64,000 nucleotides of DNA. It comes from Amycolatopsis rubida. Lineage in GTDB: Bacteria > Actinomycetota > Actinomycetes > Mycobacteriales > Pseudonocardiaceae. Both the position numbers and the translations under genes were made by a program. This document shows positions 1 through 9,996 of this stretch, piece by piece; position 1 is the first letter of the stretch, and every line of letters starts with the position of its first letter. The notes under the pieces are model-generated. The model was given only the letters and a program-made list of their open reading frames with translations. It did not search any database and was not told the DNA's origin. The stretch covers positions 1-64,000 of the forward strand of contig NZ_FOWC01000024.1 in the NCBI RefSeq assembly GCF_900115345.1, read 5' to 3'.

Positions 1-129
1 ACCGAGGTCACCGCGGCCGGCGACTTCTGGGAAGCCGAACCGGAACACCAGGACTACCTGCAGCGCTACCCGCACGGCTACACCTGCCACTTCCCACGCC
101 CCGGCTGGAAGCTGCCGAAGCGCTCCTGA
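1..129 (+). CDS. msrA: MsrA C-terminus (partial)
   Basis: Last 42 codons of a gene that begins before the window. The peptide contains GDFWEAEPEHQDYL followed by YPHGYTCHF and ends PGWKLPKRS, the typical tail of peptide-methionine (S)-S-oxide reductase MsrA, which repairs oxidised methionine in cytosolic proteins. The catalytic GCFW motif lies upstream and is not visible. It is convergent with the MFS gene, with one base between the stop codons. Confidence 0.8.
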   Translation, partial: TEVTAAGDFWEAEPEHQDYLQRYPHGYTCHFPRPGWKLPKRS

Positions 130-130
130 C

Positions 131-1351
131 TCAGCGCGCCATCGCGGCCGCGGCCTCCCGGAACGCCGCCGGGCTCAGCCGCCGCCACACCAGCGACGTC
201 CCGAGCAACTGGACCGCCGCCGCCATCACCCACACCCCGCGCAAGCTCCAGTGCACCGCAGCGAACCCGCCCGCGAGCGCGCCCAGCGGCGTCAGGCCCC
301 AGGCCAGCGCGCGATGGCTGGTCAGCACGCGCCCGAGCAGCTCCGGCGGCGTGAACCGCTGCCTGCTGGACTGCGAGCACACGTTCCACACCAACGTCGT
401 CGCGGTGAGGAAGATCAGCACCGCGCCGACCAGCACCGGCCACGGCGGCACGATCGCGATCAGCAGCTGGCTCAGCACCGCGCACGCCTGCGCGATCCGC
501 ATCGCCGTCGAGTAGCCGAACCGGCGCACGAACCGGTCCACGAAGAAAGACGACACCACCCAGCCGACCGCCAGACAGGCCAGCAGCACGCCGTAGCCGA
601 ACGGCGCGAGACGCAGTTCCTGCGTGGCGTACAGGACGAGCATCGAGTTGCCCGCGGCCGCCGCGAACGACCCCAGCGCGACCGCGACGGTGATCGACCG
701 CAACAGCGGCGTGCCGACCAGATAGCGCAGCCCGGCCGTCACGTCCTTCAGCGGATGCGCGGGCGTGCGCACCGGTTTCGCGGACGGGATCCCGCGCGCG
801 AGCAGCAACGCGACCAGCGCGGCGACCGCCGCCAGCCACGCGGGCAGCCCCGCACCGATCCCGATCAGCAGCCCGGTCGCCGGCGGCACCACGAACTGGA
901 CCATGCCGCGGTCGATCACCTGCAGCCGGGAGTTGGCCATGGTGAGCTGATCCGGCGTCACGACCTCGGGGACCACCGAGCCCGCCGCGCCGTCGCCGAA
1001 CACCTGCGCCGTGGTGAGCACGAACGCCACCACCAGCAGCGCGGGCAGGCTCAGCGAACCAGTGGAACCGAGCAGCGCCAACGTAAGCGCGGCGACGATC
1101 TGCACCGCGTACGCCGAAGCGAGCACGGCCGTCCGCCGGACCCGGTCGATCACCACTCCGGCGAACAGCGAAAGCAGCAGCCACGGCGCTTGCCCGGCGA
1201 CGTTCACCAGCGACACCGCACGCGGGTCGGTGGTGATCGAGACCGCCAGCAAAGGCAGCGCCGCGAGCAAAAGCCCTTCACAGGTCGAACCGGACACCGC
1301 CACCGCTTGCAGCCGGACCCAAGCCGACCCGCTCCCACCCCACCCCGCCAT
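131..1351 (-). CDS. MFS transporter, DHA3/EntS-like
   Basis: About 406 residues with roughly twelve hydrophobic helices, the length and pattern of major facilitator drug/siderophore exporters of the DHA3 (MFS_3) type. The loop VIDRVRR after helix 2 and VDRFVRRFG later fit the family's cytoplasmic motif A. I start at the ATG that opens MAGWGGSGSAW; the frame is open further upstream but that part is Arg/Cys-rich and not membrane-like. It is divergent from the ABC transporter operon across about 260 bp. The substrate cannot be told from sequence; export of a small molecule is inferred from the family. Confidence 0.75.
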   Translation of the reverse strand: MAGWGGSGSAWVRLQAVAVSGSTCEGLLLAALPLLAVSITTDPRAVSLVNVAGQAPWLLLSLFAGVVIDRVRRTAVLASAYAVQIVAALTLALLGSTGSLSLPALLVVAFVLTTAQVFGDGAAGSVVPEVVTPDQLTMANSRLQVIDRGMVQFVVPPATGLLIGIGAGLPAWLAAVAALVALLLARGIPSAKPVRTPAHPLKDVTAGLRYLVGTPLLRSITVAVALGSFAAAAGNSMLVLYATQELRLAPFGYGVLLACLAVGWVVSSFFVDRFVRRFGYSTAMRIAQACAVLSQLLIAIVPPWPVLVGAVLIFLTATTLVWNVCSQSSRQRFTPPELLGRVLTSHRALAWGLTPLGALAGGFAAVHWSLRGVWVMAAAVQLLGTSLVWRRLSPAAFREAAAAMAR

Positions 1352-1609
1352 GCCCGCCAGTCTCCCCCGCGGCGCAACTGGTTTTCCGCAGCACACCGGC
1401 GTGCGCTCCCGTTCTCCGGACCTCCTCGCCGAACAAAACCGCACCGGTTATCACGCGGGCGCGGGCCACGCTTTCCCTTGTCCGTCAACCGGAATCCGAG
1501 CTCCCGGCCGGATCGCGGGACAGCGGTTCACCTGCTGGGACGGGCTTCAGCGAACCGCCGCGAACGGTTGAGCTGGACGCATCCGTTCCGTCCCCGCTGG
1601 AGGAATTCC

Positions 1610-3253
1610 GTGCCCCGCCACACCCCGCCCCGACCCGGCCGTCCTGCCCGCGCGCGGTCCCGTTCCGCCTTCGCGCTGGCCCTTCCGCTGCTGCTCGCCG
1701 CGTGCGGCACGGCGGGCGGCGCCAGTCCGCAGGACGCCGGTCCCCCGCGCCCGGGCGGCACGCTCCGGCTGGGCATCTCGTCCAATCCGGACTGCATCGA
1801 CCCGCAGCAGGTCAGCACCAACGCCTCGGTGAACGTCGGCCGTCAGCTGGTCGATTCGCTCACCGACCAGGACCCGGAAACCGGCGCGATCACGCCCTGG
1901 CTCGCCGACCGCTGGACGGTCAGCCCCGACTCCACGAGCTTCACCTTCCACCTCCGCTCCGGCGCGACCTTCTCCGACGGCTCCCCGGTGGACGCCGCCG
2001 CGGTGAAGACCAGCTTCGACGGCATCAAAGCGCTCGGCGCGAAGGCTTTGCTCGGGTCCAGCTACCTGGCCGCCTACCGCGGCGCGACGGTGGTCGACCC
2101 GGCCACCGTCCGGCTCGATTTCACCCAGCCCAGCGCACAGTTCCTCCAGGCCAGCTCCACGATGTCGCTCGGCGTGCTCGCGCCCGCGGCCTTCCGGCGC
2201 ACCGCCGAGCAGCGCTGCCAGGGCGCCGGACTGATCGGCTCGGGTCCGTTCGTGTTCACCAGCCTCAAGCCGAACCAGGACATCGTGCTCAGCAAGCGCA
2301 CCGGCTACCACTGGGGTTCGCCGTTGTGGCGGCACCAGGGCGAGGCATACGTCGACAAGATCGATTTCCGCGTGGTGCCGGAACCGGGCGTGCGGTCGGG
2401 CAGCCTGACCTCCGGCCAGCTCGACGCGATCACCGACGTCCAGCCGGTGGACGAACCGCAGTTCTCCGGCAACGGCTTCGCCGAGCCGGTGCGGCCCAAC
2501 CCGGGCATCGTGTTCAACCTGCACGCGAACGTGACCCGCGGCGTCCTCGCCGACCAGAAGGTGCGCCAGGCGGTGTCGAAGGGCGTGAACCGGCCCGAGG
2601 TCACCAGCACCGTGCTCACCCCGAACTACAAGCCCGCCACGAGCATCCTCGGCTCCGCGACGCCGCTGTACACCGATCTGTCCAAGGAACTCGCCTACGA
2701 CCCGGCGGGCGCACAGGCGCTGCTGCAGTCCGACGGCTGGGTCCCCGGCCCGGACGGGATCCGGACCAAGAACGGGCAGCGGCTGACCGCGTCCGTGCTG
2801 TTCTCCCCGGTGTTCAACCAGAACCAGAGCGTGCTGGAGCTGATCCAGCAGCAGCTGCGCAAGATCGGCTTCGACCTCAAGATCGAGCTGCACACCAACG
2901 CCGAGGTCACCCGCCTGCAGCAGGCCGGCCAGTACGACTTCCTCTGGTACAACGTCACCCGCGCCGACCCGGACATCCTGCGCCAGCAGTTCTCCACGAA
3001 GACGAACAACCGCAGCAAGCTGCCGGCGGACAACCCGCTCGACGCGTCGCTCGCCGAACAGTCCGCGACCGTCGACCCCGCGAAGCGCAAGCCCGCGGCG
3101 GAAAAGGCGCAGCGGACCATCGTGGAGCAGGCCTACGCGATCCCGGTGTTCGAGCTGACGCAGGTGCTCGGCGTCGGCCCGAACGCGCATGACGTCGGCT
3201 TCGAGGCTTCCTCGCGGCTGCAGCTGTTCGACGCCTGGGTCTCGGGCTCGTGA
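1610..3253 (+). CDS. ABC transporter substrate-binding lipoprotein (peptide/nickel type, SBP_bac_5)
   Basis: 547 aa. A GTG start preceded by GGAGGA gives an Arg-rich N-terminus, a hydrophobic stretch and the lipobox LLAAC with Cys32 as likely lipidation site. The mature part has the cluster C signatures PGGTLRLGI, a DSLTDQDPETG region, GATFSDGSPVDAAAVK, and GSGPFVF. It captures an oligopeptide-like ligand outside the membrane and delivers it to the downstream permeases. The stop overlaps the next start (GTGA), so the four genes form one coupled operon. The frame is open about 1.3 kb further upstream, but that segment is antisense to the MFS gene. The ligand is unknown; the nearby flavin monooxygenases make a small organic compound possible. 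Confidence 0.88.
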   Translation: MPRHTPPRPGRPARARSRSAFALALPLLLAACGTAGGASPQDAGPPRPGGTLRLGISSNPDCIDPQQVSTNASVNVGRQLVDSLTDQDPETGAITPWLADRWTVSPDSTSFTFHLRSGATFSDGSPVDAAAVKTSFDGIKALGAKALLGSSYLAAYRGATVVDPATVRLDFTQPSAQFLQASSTMSLGVLAPAAFRRTAEQRCQGAGLIGSGPFVFTSLKPNQDIVLSKRTGYHWGSPLWRHQGEAYVDKIDFRVVPEPGVRSGSLTSGQLDAITDVQPVDEPQFSGNGFAEPVRPNPGIVFNLHANVTRGVLADQKVRQAVSKGVNRPEVTSTVLTPNYKPATSILGSATPLYTDLSKELAYDPAGAQALLQSDGWVPGPDGIRTKNGQRLTASVLFSPVFNQNQSVLELIQQQLRKIGFDLKIELHTNAEVTRLQQAGQYDFLWYNVTRADPDILRQQFSTKTNNRSKLPADNPLDASLAEQSATVDPAKRKPAAEKAQRTIVEQAYAIPVFELTQVLGVGPNAHDVGFEASSRLQLFDAWVSGS

Positions 3254-4209
3254 AGAGCTTCCCGCTGCTTCGCCGCGTTCTGCAGGCCGTAGTGGTGCTG
3301 TGGGCGGCGTTCACGCTGTCGTTCGTCATCCTGTACCTGCTGCCCGGCGACGCGGTGCTGACCAAACTCGGCTCGGCCGAGGGCGGTCCCAGCGCGTCGC
3401 CGGCGCAGATCGCCGCCCTGCGCGCCGAGTACGGGCTGGACGACCCGGTCCTCGTGCAGTACGGCAGGCACCTCCTCGCCGCGCTGCACGGCGACTTCGG
3501 CACATCGGTGGCCACCGGCGACGACGCCACGCACCAGGTCCTCACCGCATTGCCGCCGACGCTCGCCGTCTCCGGGCTGGCATTAGTGCTCGCGATCGTC
3601 TTCGGCGGCGGGATCGCCGTGCTGGGCACCTTCACCCGCTCCCGCTGGGTGAGCCAGCTGCTGCTTTCGTTGCCGCCGCTGGGCACCTCGCTGCCGACGT
3701 TCTGGGTCGGGCTGCTGCTGATCCAGCTGTTCTCCTTCCAGCTGCGCCTCTTCCCGGCACTCGGGTCGACCGGTTTCGCGTCGCTCGTCCTCCCGGCCGT
3801 CACGCTCTCCCTGCCGACCGGGGCGATCATCGCGCAGGTGCTGGCGAAGAGCCTGCGAACGCAGCTCGCCGAGCCGTACATCGAGGTCGTGCGCGCGAAG
3901 GGCGCGAGCCGTCGTCGAGTCCACTTCGGACACGCGCTGCGCAACGCCGGACTGCCCGCGCTCACCCTGGTGGGCGTGGTCGCGGGCAACCTGCTGGCCG
4001 GTTCGGTGGTGACCGAAACCGTGTTCTCCCGCGACGGGCTCGGCCGGGTGACCGCGTCGGCGGTGACCGCGCAGGACGTGCCCGTGGTGCAGGCGGTGAT
4101 CGTGCTCGCCGCGTTCTTCTTCGTGGTGCTCAACCTGGTCGTCGACCTCGTGTACCCGCTGCTGGACCCGCGGGTGTCCGTGCGCAAGGAGGTGTCCGCG
4201 CATGTCTGA
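3250..4209 (+). CDS. ABC transporter permease, DppB/OppB-like
   Basis: 319 aa with an N-terminal helix, a periplasmic loop containing EYGLDDPVLVQYGR (typical of DppB/OppB) and about five more membrane helices. The EAA-type cytoplasmic loop near EVVRAKGASRRRVHFGHALRNA contacts the ATPase. It is first of two permeases, starting with GTG that overlaps the lipoprotein stop codon, and ending 8 nt inside the second permease gene. Confidence 0.9.
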   Translation: MKSFPLLRRVLQAVVVLWAAFTLSFVILYLLPGDAVLTKLGSAEGGPSASPAQIAALRAEYGLDDPVLVQYGRHLLAALHGDFGTSVATGDDATHQVLTALPPTLAVSGLALVLAIVFGGGIAVLGTFTRSRWVSQLLLSLPPLGTSLPTFWVGLLLIQLFSFQLRLFPALGSTGFASLVLPAVTLSLPTGAIIAQVLAKSLRTQLAEPYIEVVRAKGASRRRVHFGHALRNAGLPALTLVGVVAGNLLAGSVVTETVFSRDGLGRVTASAVTAQDVPVVQAVIVLAAFFFVVLNLVVDLVYPLLDPRVSVRKEVSAHV

Positions 4210-5026
4210 AGCTGTGCTGTCCCAGCGGTTTCTCCTCCGCCGCCCAGGCCTGCTCCTCTCCGGGGTCGTGCTCGCCGCCGTGCTGATCGCGGCCTTCGCC
4301 CCCGCCCTGCTCACCGGCCAGGACCCGATCACCGGCATCCCGTCCGAACGACTCCAAGGCCCGTCGCTCAGCCACCTGTTCGGCACCGACGAAACCGGTC
4401 GCGACGTGTTCGCCCGCGTCGTGCACGGAGCCGGATTGTCCCTGCGGGCGACCGTGCTCGCGGTCCTGGTCGCCTTCGCCGCCGGATCCGCGCTGGGGCT
4501 GCTCGCCGGGTTCCGCGGCGGATGGCTCGACGCGGTCGTGATGCGGATCGTCGACGTCCTCCAGGCGGTTCCGGCGATCCTGCTGTCGCTGGCGCTGGTG
4601 ACCGCGCTCGGGTTCGGCACCACGAACGTCGCGATCGCGGTCGGGGTCGCGAACCTCGCCGCGTTCGCCCGGCTGATGCGCGCCGAGGTGCTGCGGGTGC
4701 GGTCCGGCGTGTTCGTCGAGGCGGCCCGCGCGTCCGGTGTGCGCTGGGCCGGGGTGCTCGGGCGGCACGTGCTGCCCAACGCGCTGGGGCCGGTGCTGGT
4801 GCTGGCCACGGTGACGGTCGGGACTGCGGTGCTCGAAGTGTCCGCGCTCAGTTTCCTCGGGTTCGGCGCGAGCCCGCCGTCGCCGGAATGGGGCGCGCTC
4901 GTGGCCGGCGGACGCAATTTCCTGGCCACCGCTTGGTGGATGACCACGTTCCCGGGGTTGACCGTCGCGGCCGTCGTGCTGGCGGCGAACCGCGTTTCCC
5001 GGGCGCTCGACGGCGAACGGAGCTGA
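4202..5026 (+). CDS. ABC transporter permease, DppC/OppC-like
   Basis: 274 aa, DppC-type permease: LFGTDETGRDVFARVVHGA after the first helix is the conserved DppC/OppC N-terminal motif, and the EAA loop reads EAARASGVRWAGVLGRH. Together with the preceding permease it forms the membrane pore. Its start lies inside the upstream gene, and the ATPase follows 3 nt after its stop, so stoichiometric translation is likely. Confidence 0.9.
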   Translation: MSEAVLSQRFLLRRPGLLLSGVVLAAVLIAAFAPALLTGQDPITGIPSERLQGPSLSHLFGTDETGRDVFARVVHGAGLSLRATVLAVLVAFAAGSALGLLAGFRGGWLDAVVMRIVDVLQAVPAILLSLALVTALGFGTTNVAIAVGVANLAAFARLMRAEVLRVRSGVFVEAARASGVRWAGVLGRHVLPNALGPVLVLATVTVGTAVLEVSALSFLGFGASPPSPEWGALVAGGRNFLATAWWMTTFPGLTVAAVVLAANRVSRALDGERS

Positions 5027-5029
5027 CAA

Positions 5030-6613
<1,584 letters not shown>

Positions 6614-6667
6614 CGTCCGCCGTGCTACCGGACACCCGAAACCACGCTCCCGGAGCGGAGGCACCGT

Positions 6668-6718
6668 CCGTGAGGGCCACCCTGAGGGAATCTGATTCCC
6701 TCAGGGTGGGCCTCACGG
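6668..6718. terminator. 51-bp palindromic repeat, probable bidirectional terminator
   Basis: Two 25-nt arms with one mismatch around a single central T; the inner core is CCCTGAGGGAATC and its complement. It lies between the convergent ABC ATPase and oxidoreductase genes, so a stem-loop terminator for both is reasonable, although it has no U-run. A second copy with the same core occurs at about 27.12-27.30 kb, where a small transposable element has split it. It is therefore a dispersed repeat family as well as a possible terminator. Confidence 0.6.
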
Positions 6719-6744
6719 CGCGGGTTCGGTTCCTGGCGGTGGGG

Positions 6745-7716
6745 CTAGTTGGCGAGCACCAGCCGGCCGACGGCCTCGCCCTCGTCCATCCGCCGGTGCG
6801 CCTCGCGCGCCTGCGCCATCGGCAGGACGGTGACCGGCAACCGGATCCGGCCGTCGGTGTACAGCGGCAACACGGCGTCCGCGGCGGGGCGGGCGGGCGC
6901 GGTGTCGGCGGCCAGGAAACCGCCCACGTTGAAGCCGACCACGCCGATGTTCTTGCCCCACACGGCGTTCGAGTCCACCGTGGGCGCGGTTTCGCTGCCC
7001 GCGCTGCCGACGACGAGCATCCGGCCCATCGGCGCGAGCAGGTCCAGCGATGCGATCCGCAGGCCGCCGCCCACCGGGTCGACGATGACCTCGAACCGCT
7101 CGGCCGCCAGCTCGCCAAGGTCTCCGGACAGCAGCACACGGTCGAAGCCGAGTTGCTTCGCCGCCTCGACCTGCTCGGCCCGCCGGACCGTGCCGACGAC
7201 CTCGCGCGCCCCGAGCAGTCGCGCCACCTCGGGGTATACGGAGGCGAGGCCGCCGAGTGCGCCGTGCACGAGCACCCGCGCGGCCTTCGGCAGCCGCACC
7301 GCCTCGGTCAGCGAGAGGTAGGCCGTCACGGTGTTCGCCAGACCGGCCACAGCCTGCGCGCGCTCCACGCCGGTGCCGGCCAGCGGCACGACGAGAGCGG
7401 CGGGCGCGAGCTTGACGTCGGCGTATCCGCCCATTCCGGGCAGCGTGAGCGTGACGACCTCGTCCCCGGCCGAGAAGCCGCTCCCCGGTCCGGCCGCGCG
7501 AATCGTGCCCGCGACCTCAAGCCCGGGCACGAGCGGCGGCTTCGGCGCGTAGTCGTACTCCGCGAGCGTGCCGCGGCGGATCAGCGCGTCGATCAGCCCG
7601 ACGGACGCGTGCGAGACCGTGATGGTCACCTCGCCCGGCCCCGGAACGGGCTCGGGCGCCTCGATCTCTTCGAGGACTTCAGGACCGCCGTAGCGGGTGA
7701 TGGACAAGGCTCGCAT
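6745..7716 (-). CDS. NADPH:quinone oxidoreductase-like MDR protein
   Basis: 323 aa medium-chain dehydrogenase/reductase of the zinc-independent quinone reductase branch. It begins MRALSITRYGGPEVLEE, has the GroES-like half with PPLVPGLEVAGTI, and the Rossmann half with RVLVHGALGGLASVYPEVARLLGA. Zinc-binding cysteines are absent. I use the internal ATG because the family starts there; an upstream in-frame start would add 14 residues. It is convergent with the ABC operon and divergent from the LLM gene at 7812. It probably reduces an enone or quinone with NADPH; the physiological substrate is unknown. Confidence 0.8.
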   Translation of the reverse strand: MRALSITRYGGPEVLEEIEAPEPVPGPGEVTITVSHASVGLIDALIRRGTLAEYDYAPKPPLVPGLEVAGTIRAAGPGSGFSAGDEVVTLTLPGMGGYADVKLAPAALVVPLAGTGVERAQAVAGLANTVTAYLSLTEAVRLPKAARVLVHGALGGLASVYPEVARLLGAREVVGTVRRAEQVEAAKQLGFDRVLLSGDLGELAAERFEVIVDPVGGGLRIASLDLLAPMGRMLVVGSAGSETAPTVDSNAVWGKNIGVVGFNVGGFLAADTAPARPAADAVLPLYTDGRIRLPVTVLPMAQAREAHRRMDEGEAVGRLVLAN

Positions 7717-7811
7717 CGTGCGTACTCCCCCGCGTTCAGTGTCAGCGAGCCGGAACAACCCGGGCTGGTCCGCGGTTATTCCGGATTGGCCGACCCGAGA
7801 AAGGATCCGCC

Positions 7812-8834
7812 GTGCCGAGCGAAACGCATCCGCTGCGCAAACTGGGTTTCCTGACGATCGGCCTGTTCGACGGCGACGATCCGCGGCCGGGCCACGAATC
7901 CACGCTTCGGGTGCTCGAACTCGGCGAGCAGCTCGGGTTCGACAGCGCCTGGGTCCGCCACCGGCACCTGCAGTACGGCATCTCGTCGCCGGTCGCCGTG
8001 CTCGCCGCGGCGACCCAGCGCACCAGCCGGATCGAACTGGGCACCGCGGTCATCCCGCTCGGCTGGGAAAACCCGCTGCGCTTGGCCGAGGACCTGGCGA
8101 CTGTCGACGTCCTGTCCGGCGGACGGCTCAACCCGGGCGTGAGCGTCAGCCCGCCGACGCACTACGAGGACGTCCGGGGCGCGCTGTACCCGGACACCGG
8201 CGACCGCGAAGACTTCGGCTACCACCGGGTCTCGCGGCTGTTGTCGCTGGTCCGCGGCGAGCCCGCGGCGACGTTCAGCGGGGTCGAAGGCATCGAGACG
8301 TTCTCCGGCCGCGTCCAGCCGCATTCGCCCGGACTGGCCGGGCGCCTGTGGTACGGCGGCGCGAGCACCCGGTCGGCGAGCTGGACCGGACAAGCCGGGA
8401 TGAACTACCTGACCAGCAGCGTCGTCCGCGCCGAGGAGGGCTCGACGGACTTCGAGAAGATCCAGCTCTCGCATGTACGCGCGTTCCGGTCGCACCATCC
8501 GGACGGGGCGCGGGCTCGGGTTTCGCAAGGCCTGGTGGTGATTCCGACCGACAGCGCCACTGCTGAGCAGCGCGCGAAGTACGAGGACTACGCGGCGCAA
8601 CGCCTGCCGCGCACGAAAACCCCGCAGGGCCCGGGCGGACTGCTGTTCTCGCGCGACTACGTCGGCACTTCCGCCGAAATCGCCGAACAGCTCTACCGGC
8701 ACGCCGCCTTCCGCGAGATCGACGAGGTCGCCTTCGCACTGCCGTTCACCTTCGAGCACGAGGATTATGTGCAGATCCTCACCGACCTGGCCACCCGGCT
8801 GGGTCCGGAGCTGGGCTGGAAACCGGCGTCGTGA
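7812..8834 (+). CDS. LLM-class flavin-dependent oxidoreductase
   Basis: 340 aa luciferase-like monooxygenase (TIM barrel, FMN or F420). Typical segments are LGFLTIGLFDGDDPRPGHESTL, GFDSAWVRHRH, RIELGTAVIPLGWENPLRLAEDLATVDVLSGGRL and GRLWYGGAS. It starts at GTG; it is the first of three LLM proteins in 4.7 kb. The family oxidises thioethers, sulfonates and other small molecules with reduced flavin; the substrate here is not determined by sequence. Divergent from the MDR gene. Confidence 0.82.
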   Translation: MPSETHPLRKLGFLTIGLFDGDDPRPGHESTLRVLELGEQLGFDSAWVRHRHLQYGISSPVAVLAAATQRTSRIELGTAVIPLGWENPLRLAEDLATVDVLSGGRLNPGVSVSPPTHYEDVRGALYPDTGDREDFGYHRVSRLLSLVRGEPAATFSGVEGIETFSGRVQPHSPGLAGRLWYGGASTRSASWTGQAGMNYLTSSVVRAEEGSTDFEKIQLSHVRAFRSHHPDGARARVSQGLVVIPTDSATAEQRAKYEDYAAQRLPRTKTPQGPGGLLFSRDYVGTSAEIAEQLYRHAAFREIDEVAFALPFTFEHEDYVQILTDLATRLGPELGWKPAS

Positions 8835-8848
8835 GCGGCCAGCAGTGC

Positions 8849-8854
8849 TAACGT
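8849..8854 (+). promoter_or_regulatory. Extended -10 box of a likely leaderless mRNA
   Basis: TGCTAACGT ends 6 nt before the GTG at 8861, and no Shine-Dalgarno sequence is seen. An extended -10 (TGNTANNNT) at this distance is the usual actinobacterial pattern for transcripts that begin at the start codon. Inferred from spacing only. Confidence 0.5.
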
Positions 8855-8860
8855 GGCGAG

Positions 8861-9640
8861 GTGCCGGATTTCACGTCCACAGTGGACATCGAACGCCCGG
8901 ACAGGGACAAGCGCGACGCACTGCAGTGGGCTCGCGCGGTCTGGGACGGCGCTCCGCCGCCGATGCGGGGCTTCCTGCGCGCGGGCTGGCTCGGTCTCGG
9001 CCTGACCACTCGCCTCTCGCCGGACCGGGTGCTGGGCTGGGCCATCGCTTCGGCCACGCCGGACCGGGTCGTGCTGGAAGCGCCCTCGCCGTTGCTGACC
9101 ACGCGCAACATCGTGCACCTCGACGCGGACCGCGTGTACTGGACCACGGAAGTCACCTACGACCGGTTCCCCGCCCGCCAGCTGTGGGCCGTGGCGGTGC
9201 CGATCCACGAACTCGTCATCCCGGCCCGGCTGCGGCACGCCGCCGGGCAGGCCCGGCCCGGCGATCTCCAGCACCGGATCGTCACGACGTTCCAGCGGCG
9301 GCTCGGCAACCCCGTCCTGTCGCGGCTGCCCGGCCAGACGCTGCTCGAAACGACCGGCCGCAGCTCAGGTCTCCCCCGCCGGACCCCGATCGGCGGCCGC
9401 CGCGTCGGGCAGGAATTCTGGCTGGTGTCCGAATTCGGCGAGCGGTCGCAGTACGTGCGCAACATCCAGGCCGACCCGCGCGTCCGGCTGCGCCTGCACG
9501 GCCGCTGGCTGCGCGGGGTCGCCCGCCTGCTCCCCGATGACGACGCCCGGGCGCGGCTGAAGTCGTTGCCGCGCTTGAACAGCACGGCGGTGCGGGCGTT
9601 CGGCACCGACCTGTTGACGATCCGGATCGACCTCGGCTAA
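8861..9640 (+). CDS. DUF2867-like + deazaflavin-dependent nitroreductase (DDN)-like fusion
   Basis: 259 aa. The first ~140 residues (WDGAPPPMRGFLRAGW, HLDADRVYWTTEVTYD) resemble the DUF2867-type ligand-binding fold. The C-terminal ~110 residues (LLETTGRSSGLPRRTPIGG, then FWLVSEFGERSQYVRN, then ADPRVRLRLHGRW) match the F420-dependent DDN/split-barrel nitroreductase family. The family reduces quinones, nitroaromatics or aflatoxin-like enones. Start is the GTG just behind a -10 box. The fusion is my reading of two recognisable halves; function is unproven. Confidence 0.65.
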   Translation: MPDFTSTVDIERPDRDKRDALQWARAVWDGAPPPMRGFLRAGWLGLGLTTRLSPDRVLGWAIASATPDRVVLEAPSPLLTTRNIVHLDADRVYWTTEVTYDRFPARQLWAVAVPIHELVIPARLRHAAGQARPGDLQHRIVTTFQRRLGNPVLSRLPGQTLLETTGRSSGLPRRTPIGGRRVGQEFWLVSEFGERSQYVRNIQADPRVRLRLHGRWLRGVARLLPDDDARARLKSLPRLNSTAVRAFGTDLLTIRIDLG

Positions 9641-9996
9641 CGCTGAGGGCCACGCCCACGGCTGCCCTCCGGTACACCCGAAGCGTCGAGGCCGACCGCC
9701 CCTTCGAAGCCCTCGCCAGGCCATCCTCCGGCGAGCACTTCCGGCGACGCCGCCGGCAGCCGCGGCGCGAGCCAGCGCTGTTCGTGGCTGATCTCGGCAG
9801 CCCCGCGCGCCAGCCGGGCGACCAGGTCGTCGTTGATTTCCGCTCCGCCGGTGTGCATCCGGTTCACACCGCGTCGGCCTGACGCCGGGCAACCGGTTTA
9901 TTCCCGTTCCCGCCGACTGTCCCAGAAGCTGGTTGCCGTCGCTCCCGCCCCGGTTTCCGCGCCACACTGCTGGCATCCACGGGGAAAGGACACAGC
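9641..9996. other. Intergenic, no confident gene
   Basis: A 356-bp stretch between two same-direction genes. A minus-strand frame of 76 codons (9637-9867, opening MNRMHTGGAEINDDL) has normal composition but resembles nothing I recognise and overlaps the preceding gene's end; it may be a remnant. GGGGAAAGGACACAGC just before 9997 supplies the ribosome-binding site of the next gene. Confidence 0.3.

Noticed and set aside
251..1609. N-terminal extension of the ABC lipoprotein frame
   Set aside because: Antisense to the MFS gene; the true start is the GTG at 1610 with GGAGGA and a lipoprotein signal behind it.
9640..9660. Third copy of the GAGGGCCAC palindrome
   Set aside because: Only GCTGAGGGCCACGCCCAC is present; there is no second arm or GAATC core.
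9637..9867. 76-codon minus-strand gene
   Set aside because: No ribosome site or family, overlaps the end of the preceding gene; kept only as a note in the intergenic entry.
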